Source: Ulvibacterium sp965248315 (lineage in GTDB: Bacteria > Bacteroidota > Bacteroidia > Flavobacteriales > Flavobacteriaceae). Taken from it: a DNA stretch of 64,000 nucleotides. A program made the translations under genes and the position numbers. Under the pieces are notes generated by a model. The model made no database searches and was not told the DNA's origin. It saw only the letters and a program-made list of their open reading frames with translations. The DNA lies in the NCBI RefSeq assembly GCF_965248315.1, contig NZ_CBDFIX010000002.1, positions 4,371,848 through 4,435,847 of the forward strand, written 5' to 3'. Positions 55,028 through 64,000 of the stretch are shown here, one piece after another. How positions within the stretch are numbered: position 1 is the stretch's first letter; each line of letters opens with the position of its first letter.

Positions 55028-55090
55028 ATCGGGTTAAAGGAAAACCAGCCCATAATTCACCTATTGTCTCTAAATCTTAACCGTAAACCT

Positions 55091-57895
55091 ATGCGAAACT
55101 CTACACTTCAAGTAATTTTGAATAAAAAATTCGCCTATTCATCTTTGGTGTTTTTCATTTTTTCCCTAGTCGGTTCCTCCCTTGAGGTAAACGCTCAAGG
55201 TATTTCTTCTGGGGTCACCTTTAATTGGGCGGACACACAAAGTACTATTTCGGATCCGGCTAACTTAGAATCCATTACCATCAATGGAACGGTCTATAAT
55301 ACATTTGTAGTTCCTTCATCCTATGAATTGACCCGATTAGGTCCTGGGGGGCATAATGGAAACAACATCTGGCGCAATGGAACGGAAATTCTAGGTAGTA
55401 GTGGTAATGTGAATTGGAATACTAGGGCAATCGAGGCCTATCAATCCCTTAACCTTAACCACTACTTCGAATCCAATAGCAATGGTGATAATTTCTGTGG
55501 AGATTTCAATGCGGCAACGACAACAGATTCACAAATACAGACCATACGTTATAGCCCAGGTATTCCGTCAAACCCGGATGGCATACTGGCCGTAACGGAA
55601 AGAGGGGGAAACAACTGTCAATATTTAGAGTTGTATGGCATACCTTCCGGAGGTGGTTCGGAGCAATTGCTAGGACGCACTTTTGTTCGAAACAGTGGAA
55701 ACCTTACAGGAGTAGGACCACAGGCCCCTCCAACCACAAATTCTGATTACTGGAGTAGCGGAAGGAATAATCAGAACGGCCAAATTATTGGAATTGCACT
55801 TTTTGAACTTTCGGATGTGGCACCTGTAGGTTCCACTATAACTTCCATTAGATATATAGCGGCAACCCATGATAACGGTGATGGTAAATTCTTTTTGATG
55901 CAGACCTATGCGGTAGATGATATCTTCGAATCTGAATTTAGGGAAGAATTTAACGGTGATGTGGGTGCAAATGATAATGTACCGGAAAACTCTTCATACA
56001 GTTACTTTGCCAGTGTTCAACCTTTAAATGGAACGGTAAATGTAAATGTTGATGGTACCTTTACCTATATTCCTGACAACGACTTTGTGGGGACTGATGT
56101 TTTTGAAGTTCAGGTTTGTTTACCCGCACCGAACCAATCGGTTTGCAATACGTCCACGGTTACCTTAACTGTAAAACCGGATAATCTACCAACGGCAAAC
56201 GATGACAGTTATACCATAAACGAGGACCAGGCCAACAATACATTTGATGTTTTGGACAACGATGATTTTGGTTTGGATGGTCCCCAAGACAATAATGCCC
56301 TGGAGGTTGATTCAAATCCTTCAAATGGCACGGCTACCGTAAACAATAATGGTACCCCCAATGACCCGTTAGATGATTATATTGTGTATACACCCAACCC
56401 ATATTATAATGGTTTGGACAGTTTGGTGTATAAAATCACGGATGCAAATGGAACTGTTGTCATGGCGACGGTGAACATCACGGTTAATCCGGATACTACA
56501 AAGAGTATTGAAATTACTACACAGAACATTACGGTTGCTGAAGACATAGGATTAGCGACGGTAACTGTTCAAATTCGGGGTAATTATCAAGTAGGTCCAA
56601 CAATTGCTTATAGAACTATTGATAATACAGCTATTTCAGGTCAAGATTTTATAGCTGTGAATAGCAATCATACATTTGCGGGTAACGATGAGGAGACCTT
56701 TAGTTTTACGGTTCCGATTACGGATGATAACATCATTGAGCCCACTGAGCTGTTGAATATTGAGGTTACTTCTTCCTCATATCAATCCCCGGTAAACCTA
56801 ACTACTTCGATTTCCATTTTGGATAACGACGCGGTACCGGGTACGGGCATATCATTCGCCAGCACCAACGTAACCGTGACAGAGGGGACAGACGCATTCG
56901 CAAGGTTCACCGTGAACCTGAACGGGGACATCGCAGGGAACGTATCGGTAGACTACGCAACCATAGACGGGTCCGCGACGGACGGAAGCGACTTCACGGC
57001 ACAGACCGGGACCATTACCTTCACCCCCACATCCAAGTCCTTCGACATCGACGTGCCGATCCTGGACGACAGCGTGATAGAGCCACAGGAGGCGTTCTCC
57101 GTACAGCTATCCAACATCGTCTCCAACCTGGGCATAGGCTTCGTGGACGGACAGGCCACCAATTCGGCCAACGGGAACATAAACGACGACGACGCGGTAC
57201 CGGGTACGGGCATATCATTCGCCAGCACCAACGTAACCGTGACAGAGGGGACAGACGCATTCGCAAGGTTCACCGTGAACCTGAACGGGGACATCGCAGG
57301 GAACGTATCGGTAGACTACGCAACCATAGACGGGTCCGCGACGGACGGAAGCGACTTCACGGCACAGACCGGGACCATTACCTTCACCCCCACATCCAAG
57401 TCCTTCGACATCGACGTGCCGATCCTGGACGACAGCGTGATAGAGCCACAGGAGGCGTTCTCCGTACAGCTATCCAACATCGTCTCCAACCTGGGCATAG
57501 GCTTCGTGGACGGACAGGCCACCAATTCGGCCAACGGGAACATAAACGACGACGACGCGGTACCGGGTACGGGCATATCATTCGCCAGCACCAACGTAAC
57601 CGTGACAGAGGGGACAGACGCATTCGCAAGGTTCACCGTGAACCTGAACGGGGACATCGCAGGGAACGTATCGGTAGACTACGCAACCATAGACGGGTCC
57701 GCGACGGACGGAAGCGACTTCACGGCACAGACCGGGACCATTACCTTCACCCCCACATCCAAGTCCTTCGACATCGACGTGCCGATCCTGGACGACAGCG
57801 TGATAGAGCCACAGGAGGCGTTCTCCGTACCATTACCTTCACCCCCACATCCAAGTCCTTCGACATCGACGTGCCGATCCTGGACGACAGCGTGA
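55091..57895 (+). CDS. giant secreted Calx-beta repeat protein, 5' part (frame interrupted)
   Basis: 934 residues as written. ATG 55091 is chosen over TTG 55064 because it fits the signal peptide, which ends near EVNAQG. The first 290 residues are an unrecognised secreted domain. Then come cadherin/Ig-like 'VCBS-type' modules with LPTANDDSYTINED and ILDND-type linkers (about 295-470). A divergent Calx-beta domain (about 470-580) follows, then two full identical Calx-beta units and most of a third. A 92-bp duplication at 57737-57920 changes frame, so the last about 22 residues (from VPLPSPP) are out of frame and a stop follows at 57893. The original frame is open beyond. Calx-beta repeats usually serve in adhesion; a C-terminal sorting domain cannot be seen. 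Confidence 0.75.
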   Translation: MRNSTLQVILNKKFAYSSLVFFIFSLVGSSLEVNAQGISSGVTFNWADTQSTISDPANLESITINGTVYNTFVVPSSYELTRLGPGGHNGNNIWRNGTEILGSSGNVNWNTRAIEAYQSLNLNHYFESNSNGDNFCGDFNAATTTDSQIQTIRYSPGIPSNPDGILAVTERGGNNCQYLELYGIPSGGGSEQLLGRTFVRNSGNLTGVGPQAPPTTNSDYWSSGRNNQNGQIIGIALFELSDVAPVGSTITSIRYIAATHDNGDGKFFLMQTYAVDDIFESEFREEFNGDVGANDNVPENSSYSYFASVQPLNGTVNVNVDGTFTYIPDNDFVGTDVFEVQVCLPAPNQSVCNTSTVTLTVKPDNLPTANDDSYTINEDQANNTFDVLDNDDFGLDGPQDNNALEVDSNPSNGTATVNNNGTPNDPLDDYIVYTPNPYYNGLDSLVYKITDANGTVVMATVNITVNPDTTKSIEITTQNITVAEDIGLATVTVQIRGNYQVGPTIAYRTIDNTAISGQDFIAVNSNHTFAGNDEETFSFTVPITDDNIIEPTELLNIEVTSSSYQSPVNLTTSISILDNDAVPGTGISFASTNVTVTEGTDAFARFTVNLNGDIAGNVSVDYATIDGSATDGSDFTAQTGTITFTPTSKSFDIDVPILDDSVIEPQEAFSVQLSNIVSNLGIGFVDGQATNSANGNINDDDAVPGTGISFASTNVTVTEGTDAFARFTVNLNGDIAGNVSVDYATIDGSATDGSDFTAQTGTITFTPTSKSFDIDVPILDDSVIEPQEAFSVQLSNIVSNLGIGFVDGQATNSANGNINDDDAVPGTGISFASTNVTVTEGTDAFARFTVNLNGDIAGNVSVDYATIDGSATDGSDFTAQTGTITFTPTSKSFDIDVPILDDSVIEPQEAFSVPLPSPPHPSPSTSTCRSWTTA

Positions 57896-57920
57896 TAGAG
57901 CCACAGGAGGCGTTCTCCGT
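57737..57920 (+). repeat. 92-bp tandem duplication inside the third repeat unit
   Basis: The segment 57737-57828 is repeated at 57829-57920. The join reads CTCCGT then ACCATT; the two parent sites (CCGTACAG and GGGACCATT) share only AC. 92 is not a multiple of three, which shifts the coding frame. Confidence 0.93.
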
Positions 57921-60900
57921 ACAGCTATCCAACATCGTCTCCAACCTGGGCATAGGCTTCGTGGACGGACAGGCCACCAATTCGGCCAACGGGAACATAA
58001 ACGACGACGACGCGGTACCGGGTACGGGCATATCATTCGCCAGCACCAACGTAACCGTGACAGAGGGGACAGACGCATTCGCAAGGTTCACCGTGAACCT
58101 GAACGGGGACATCGCAGGGAACGTATCGGTAGACTACGCAACCATAGACGGGTCCGCGACGGACGGAAGCGACTTCACGGCACAGACCGGGACCATTACC
58201 TTCACCCCCACATCCAAGTCCTTCGACATCGACGTGCCGATCCTGGACGACAGCGTGATAGAGCCACAGGAGGCGTTCTCCGTACAGCTATCCAACATCG
58301 TCTCCAACCTGGGCATAGGCTTCGTGGACGGACAGGCCACCAATTCGGCCAACGGGAACATAAACGACGACGACGCGGTACCGGGTACGGGCATATCATT
58401 CGCCAGCACCAACGTAACCGTGACAGAGGGGACAGACGCATTCGCAAGGTTCACCGTGAACCTGAACGGGGACATCGCAGGGAACGTATCGGTAGACTAC
58501 GCAACCATAGACGGGTCCGCGACGGACGGAAGCGACTTCACGGCACAGACCGGGACCATTACCTTCACCCCCACATCCAAGTCCTTCGACATCGACGTGC
58601 CGATCCTGGACGACAGCGTGATAGAGCCACAGGAGGCGTTCTCCGTACAGCTATCCAACATCGTCTCCAACCTGGGCATAGGCTTCGTGGACGGACAGGC
58701 CACCAATTCGGCCAACGGGAACATAAACGACGACGACGCGGTACCGGGTACGGGCATATCATTCGCCAGCACCAACGTAACCGTGACAGAGGGGACAGAC
58801 GCATTCGCAAGGTTCACCGTGAACCTGAACGGGGACATCGCAGGGAACGTATCGGTAGACTACGCAACCATAGACGGGTCCGCGACGGACGGAAGCGACT
58901 TCACGGCACAGACCGGGACCATTACCTTCACCCCCACATCCAAGTCCTTCGACATCGACGTGCCGATCCTGGACGACAGCGTGATAGAGCCACAGGAGGC
59001 GTTCTCCGTACAGCTATCCAACATCGTCTCCAACCTGGGCATAGGCTTCGTGGACGGACAGGCCACCAATTCGGCCAACGGGAACATAAACGACGACGAC
59101 GCGGTACCGGGTACGGGCATATCATTCGCCAGCACCAACGTAACCGTGACAGAGGGGACAGACGCATTCGCAAGGTTCACCGTGAACCTGAACGGGGACA
59201 TCGCAGGGAACGTATCGGTAGACTACGCAACCATAGACGGGTCCGCGACGGACGGAAGCGACTTCACGGCACAGACCGGGACCATTACCTTCACCCCCAC
59301 ATCCAAGTCCTTCGACATCGACGTGCCGATCCTGGACGACAGCGTGATAGAGCCACAGGAGGCGTTCTCCGTACAGCTATCCAACATCGTCTCCAACCTG
59401 GGCATAGGCTTCGTGGACGGACAGGCCACCAATTCGGCCAACGGGAACATAAACGACGACGACGCGGTACCGGGTACGGGCATATCATTCGCCAGCACCA
59501 ACGTAACCGTGACAGAGGGGACAGACGCATTCGCAAGGTTCACCGTGAACCTGAACGGGGACATCGCAGGGAACGTATCGGTAGACTACGCAACCATAGA
59601 CGGGTCCGCGACGGACGGAAGCGACTTCACGGCACAGACCGGGACCATTACCTTCACCCCCACATCCAAGTCCTTCGACATCGACGTGCCGATCCTGGAC
59701 GACAGCGTGATAGAGCCACAGGAGGCGTTCTCCGTACAGCTATCCAACATCGTCTCCAACCTGGGCATAGGCTTCGTGGACGGACAGGCCACCAATTCGG
59801 CCAACGGGAACATAAACGACGACGACGCGGTACCGGGTACGGGCATATCATTCGCCAGCACCAACGTAACCGTGACAGAGGGGACAGACGCATTCGCAAG
59901 GTTCACCGTGAACCTGAACGGGGACATCGCAGGGAACGTATCGGTAGACTACGCAACCATAGACGGGTCCGCGACGGACGGAAGCGACTTCACGGCACAG
60001 ACCGGGACCATTACCTTCACCCCCACATCCAAGTCCTTCGACATCGACGTGCCGATCCTGGACGACAGCGTGATAGAGCCACAGGAGGCGTTCTCCGTAC
60101 AGCTATCCAACATCGTCTCCAACCTGGGCATAGGCTTCGTGGACGGACAGGCCACCAATTCGGCCAACGGGAACATAAACGACGACGACGCGGTACCGGG
60201 TACGGGCATATCATTCGCCAGCACCAACGTAACCGTGACAGAGGGGACAGACGCATTCGCAAGGTTCACCGTGAACCTGAACGGGGACATCGCAGGGAAC
60301 GTATCGGTAGACTACGCAACCATAGACGGGTCCGCGACGGACGGAAGCGACTTCACGGCACAGACCGGGACCATTACCTTCACCCCCACATCCAAGTCCT
60401 TCGACATCGACGTGCCGATCCTGGACGACAGCGTGATAGAGCCACAGGAGGCGTTCTCCGTACAGCTATCCAACATCGTCTCCAACCTGGGCATAGGCTT
60501 CGTGGACGGACAGGCCACCAATTCGGCCAACGGGAACATAAACGACGACGACGCGGTACCGGGTACGGGCATATCATTCGCCAGCACCAACGTAACCGTG
60601 ACAGAGGGGACAGACGCATTCGCAAGGTTCACCGTGAACCTGAACGGGGACATCGCAGGGAACGTATCGGTAGACTACGCAACCATAGACGGGTCCGCGA
60701 CGGACGGAAGCGACTTCACGGCACAGACCGGGACCATTACCTTCACCCCCACATCCAAGTCCTTCGACATCGACGTGCCGATCCTGGACGACAGCGTGAT
60801 AGAGCCACAGGAGGCGTTCTCCGTACAGCTATCCAACATCGTCTCCAACCTGGGCATAGGCTTCGTGGACGGACAGGCCACCAATTCGGCCAACGGGAAC

Positions 60901-63900
60901 ATAAACGACGACGACGCGGTACCGGGTACGGGCATATCATTCGCCAGCACCAACGTAACCGTGACAGAGGGGACAGACGCATTCGCAAGGTTCACCGTGA
61001 ACCTGAACGGGGACATCGCAGGGAACGTATCGGTAGACTACGCAACCATAGACGGGTCCGCGACGGACGGAAGCGACTTCACGGCACAGACCGGGACCAT
61101 TACCTTCACCCCCACATCCAAGTCCTTCGACATCGACGTGCCGATCCTGGACGACAGCGTGATAGAGCCACAGGAGGCGTTCTCCGTACAGCTATCCAAC
61201 ATCGTCTCCAACCTGGGCATAGGCTTCGTGGACGGACAGGCCACCAATTCGGCCAACGGGAACATAAACGACGACGACGCGGTACCGGGTACGGGCATAT
61301 CATTCGCCAGCACCAACGTAACCGTGACAGAGGGGACAGACGCATTCGCAAGGTTCACCGTGAACCTGAACGGGGACATCGCAGGGAACGTATCGGTAGA
61401 CTACGCAACCATAGACGGGTCCGCGACGGACGGAAGCGACTTCACGGCACAGACCGGGACCATTACCTTCACCCCCACATCCAAGTCCTTCGACATCGAC
61501 GTGCCGATCCTGGACGACAGCGTGATAGAGCCACAGGAGGCGTTCTCCGTACAGCTATCCAACATCGTCTCCAACCTGGGCATAGGCTTCGTGGACGGAC
61601 AGGCCACCAATTCGGCCAACGGGAACATAAACGACGACGACGCGGTACCGGGTACGGGCATATCATTCGCCAGCACCAACGTAACCGTGACAGAGGGGAC
61701 AGACGCATTCGCAAGGTTCACCGTGAACCTGAACGGGGACATCGCAGGGAACGTATCGGTAGACTACGCAACCATAGACGGGTCCGCGACGGACGGAAGC
61801 GACTTCACGGCACAGACCGGGACCATTACCTTCACCCCCACATCCAAGTCCTTCGACATCGACGTGCCGATCCTGGACGACAGCGTGATAGAGCCACAGG
61901 AGGCGTTCTCCGTACAGCTATCCAACATCGTCTCCAACCTGGGCATAGGCTTCGTGGACGGACAGGCCACCAATTCGGCCAACGGGAACATAAACGACGA
62001 CGACGCGGTACCGGGTACGGGCATATCATTCGCCAGCACCAACGTAACCGTGACAGAGGGGACAGACGCATTCGCAAGGTTCACCGTGAACCTGAACGGG
62101 GACATCGCAGGGAACGTATCGGTAGACTACGCAACCATAGACGGGTCCGCGACGGACGGAAGCGACTTCACGGCACAGACCGGGACCATTACCTTCACCC
62201 CCACATCCAAGTCCTTCGACATCGACGTGCCGATCCTGGACGACAGCGTGATAGAGCCACAGGAGGCGTTCTCCGTACAGCTATCCAACATCGTCTCCAA
62301 CCTGGGCATAGGCTTCGTGGACGGACAGGCCACCAATTCGGCCAACGGGAACATAAACGACGACGACGCGGTACCGGGTACGGGCATATCATTCGCCAGC
62401 ACCAACGTAACCGTGACAGAGGGGACAGACGCATTCGCAAGGTTCACCGTGAACCTGAACGGGGACATCGCAGGGAACGTATCGGTAGACTACGCAACCA
62501 TAGACGGGTCCGCGACGGACGGAAGCGACTTCACGGCACAGACCGGGACCATTACCTTCACCCCCACATCCAAGTCCTTCGACATCGACGTGCCGATCCT
62601 GGACGACAGCGTGATAGAGCCACAGGAGGCGTTCTCCGTACAGCTATCCAACATCGTCTCCAACCTGGGCATAGGCTTCGTGGACGGACAGGCCACCAAT
62701 TCGGCCAACGGGAACATAAACGACGACGACGCGGTACCGGGTACGGGCATATCATTCGCCAGCACCAACGTAACCGTGACAGAGGGGACAGACGCATTCG
62801 CAAGGTTCACCGTGAACCTGAACGGGGACATCGCAGGGAACGTATCGGTAGACTACGCAACCATAGACGGGTCCGCGACGGACGGAAGCGACTTCACGGC
62901 ACAGACCGGGACCATTACCTTCACCCCCACATCCAAGTCCTTCGACATCGACGTGCCGATCCTGGACGACAGCGTGATAGAGCCACAGGAGGCGTTCTCC
63001 GTACAGCTATCCAACATCGTCTCCAACCTGGGCATAGGCTTCGTGGACGGACAGGCCACCAATTCGGCCAACGGGAACATAAACGACGACGACGCGGTAC
63101 CGGGTACGGGCATATCATTCGCCAGCACCAACGTAACCGTGACAGAGGGGACAGACGCATTCGCAAGGTTCACCGTGAACCTGAACGGGGACATCGCAGG
63201 GAACGTATCGGTAGACTACGCAACCATAGACGGGTCCGCGACGGACGGAAGCGACTTCACGGCACAGACCGGGACCATTACCTTCACCCCCACATCCAAG
63301 TCCTTCGACATCGACGTGCCGATCCTGGACGACAGCGTGATAGAGCCACAGGAGGCGTTCTCCGTACAGCTATCCAACATCGTCTCCAACCTGGGCATAG
63401 GCTTCGTGGACGGACAGGCCACCAATTCGGCCAACGGGAACATAAACGACGACGACGCGGTACCGGGTACGGGCATATCATTCGCCAGCACCAACGTAAC
63501 CGTGACAGAGGGGACAGACGCATTCGCAAGGTTCACCGTGAACCTGAACGGGGACATCGCAGGGAACGTATCGGTAGACTACGCAACCATAGACGGGTCC
63601 GCGACGGACGGAAGCGACTTCACGGCACAGACCGGGACCATTACCTTCACCCCCACATCCAAGTCCTTCGACATCGACGTGCCGATCCTGGACGACAGCG
63701 TGATAGAGCCACAGGAGGCGTTCTCCGTACAGCTATCCAACATCGTCTCCAACCTGGGCATAGGCTTCGTGGACGGACAGGCCACCAATTCGGCCAACGG
63801 GAACATAAACGACGACGACGCGGTACCGGGTACGGGCATATCATTCGCCAGCACCAACGTAACCGTGACAGAGGGGACAGACGCATTCGCAAGGTTCACC

Positions 63901-64000
63901 GTGAACCTGAACGGGGACATCGCAGGGAACGTATCGGTAGACTACGCAACCATAGACGGGTCCGCGACGGACGGAAGCGACTTCACGGCACAGACCGGGA
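57829..64000 (+). CDS. giant Calx-beta repeat protein, continuation in shifted frame (partial)
   Basis: From 57829 the Calx-beta reading frame continues without a stop to the window end, but in frame 1 instead of the frame 2 used upstream. It contains the end of unit three and units 4-20 (about 2057 codons in this window). It has no start of its own that I would trust. If the 92-bp duplication is an artefact or is lost by recombination, this joins the upstream ORF into one protein exceeding 2,900 residues before the window end. Codon use is strongly C/G-ending, unlike the rest of the window. Confidence 0.7.

Larger units (their letters stand above)
54547..55090. other. gene-free interval before the giant protein
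   Basis: 544 bp with no credible ORF. It holds a promoter-like element and terminator near its start (54591-54684), then about 300 bp of AT-rich sequence in which I see nothing recognisable, and a short inverted repeat at 54987-55027 before the giant gene. Confidence 0.6.
56828..64000 (+). repeat. perfect 363-bp tandem repeat array encoding Calx-beta domains
   Basis: Units begin at 56828, 57191, 57554 and 58009, then every 363 bp to 63817. Twenty units are begun, nineteen complete, and the array continues past the window end. The third unit is 455 bp because of a 92-bp internal duplication. Each encodes 121 residues starting DAVPGTGISFASTN. Antisense translations of the units are identical in every copy, and I see no differences by eye. 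GC is 212/360 over 57181-57540 by hand, against 43/120 just upstream. Confidence 0.95.

Noticed and set aside
56953..63920. Repeated open frames of 113 and 81 codons on the minus strand within each unit
   Set aside because: They are mirror frames of the GC-rich Calx-beta coding strand, which has few A/T-rich stop triplets; the sense frame gives a recognised domain.
56828..64000. Array considered as CRISPR or satellite
   Set aside because: No spacers, units are 363 bp, and they encode a protein domain in one frame.

Overview
This window looks like a chromosomal segment of a marine-type member of the Flavobacteriaceae (Bacteroidota). The evidence is gene content (trpGDCFBA order, LpxK, DUF1573, ribosomal protein THX, the rsfS-ftsH-LUD-cdsA-psd block), the near absence of Shine-Dalgarno sequences, and several matches to the Bacteroidota promoter pattern (TTTG/TTG about 18-21 nt upstream of TAnnTTTG). 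Most of the window is AT-rich, densely packed housekeeping DNA. I see no tRNA or rRNA gene, CRISPR array, insertion sequence or prophage.

Layout: 1-5105 holds the trp operon (3' part of trpG, then trpD, C, F, B, A) and a small membrane protein. 5169-9513 holds a secreted M20 peptidase, a membrane-bound nucleotide cyclase and a lipoprotein of four tandem ~110-aa repeats. 9602-16186, mostly minus strand, holds PEP carboxylase, a uracil-DNA-glycosylase-like protein, a lipoprotein, YaaA, an RluD-type pseudouridine synthase and a PASTA protein, plus a 42-codon gene for ribosomal protein THX on the plus strand. 16371-20282 holds ddl, coaD and a PAS histidine kinase with a single-domain response regulator. 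20340-24460 holds an M14 carboxypeptidase, a NUDIX hydrolase, pyrE, an SRPBCC protein and birA. 24555-29377 is rsfS-ftsH-LUD-cdsA-psd-acbP. 29426-37658 holds a creatininase-like protein, two tandem PPK2 genes, a lipoprotein, valS, DUF1573 and an aspartyl protease with a PDZ domain. 37801-43450 holds an aminotransferase, murB, an ECF sigma/anti-sigma pair, a second sigma factor and lipA. 43703-50693 holds a hybrid histidine kinase, lpxK, a Nif3-like protein, a coiled-coil 'zinc ribbon' protein that has lost its cysteines, DUF4174 and kynurenine 3-monooxygenase. 50848-54546 is a flavin/light group: flavin reductase, DUF2256, a DASH-type cryptochrome/photolyase and an iron-sulfur photolyase.

From 55091 to the window end lies the most unusual element: a giant secreted protein gene whose 3' part is an array of 363-bp Calx-beta units that look identical at the DNA level (20 units begun, array still running at the window end). 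The array is about 59% GC by hand count, against about 36% just upstream. One unit carries a 92-bp internal tandem duplication that shifts the reading frame, so as written the protein ends after about 934 residues while the original frame stays open downstream. This may be real (possibly a switchable adhesin) or an assembly error in a perfect repeat.

Other items for a second look are a candidate small RNA at 54591-54684, the divergent pyrE/NUDIX pair whose start codons are 7 bp apart, and an imperfect hairpin in the only sizeable gap of the trp operon.
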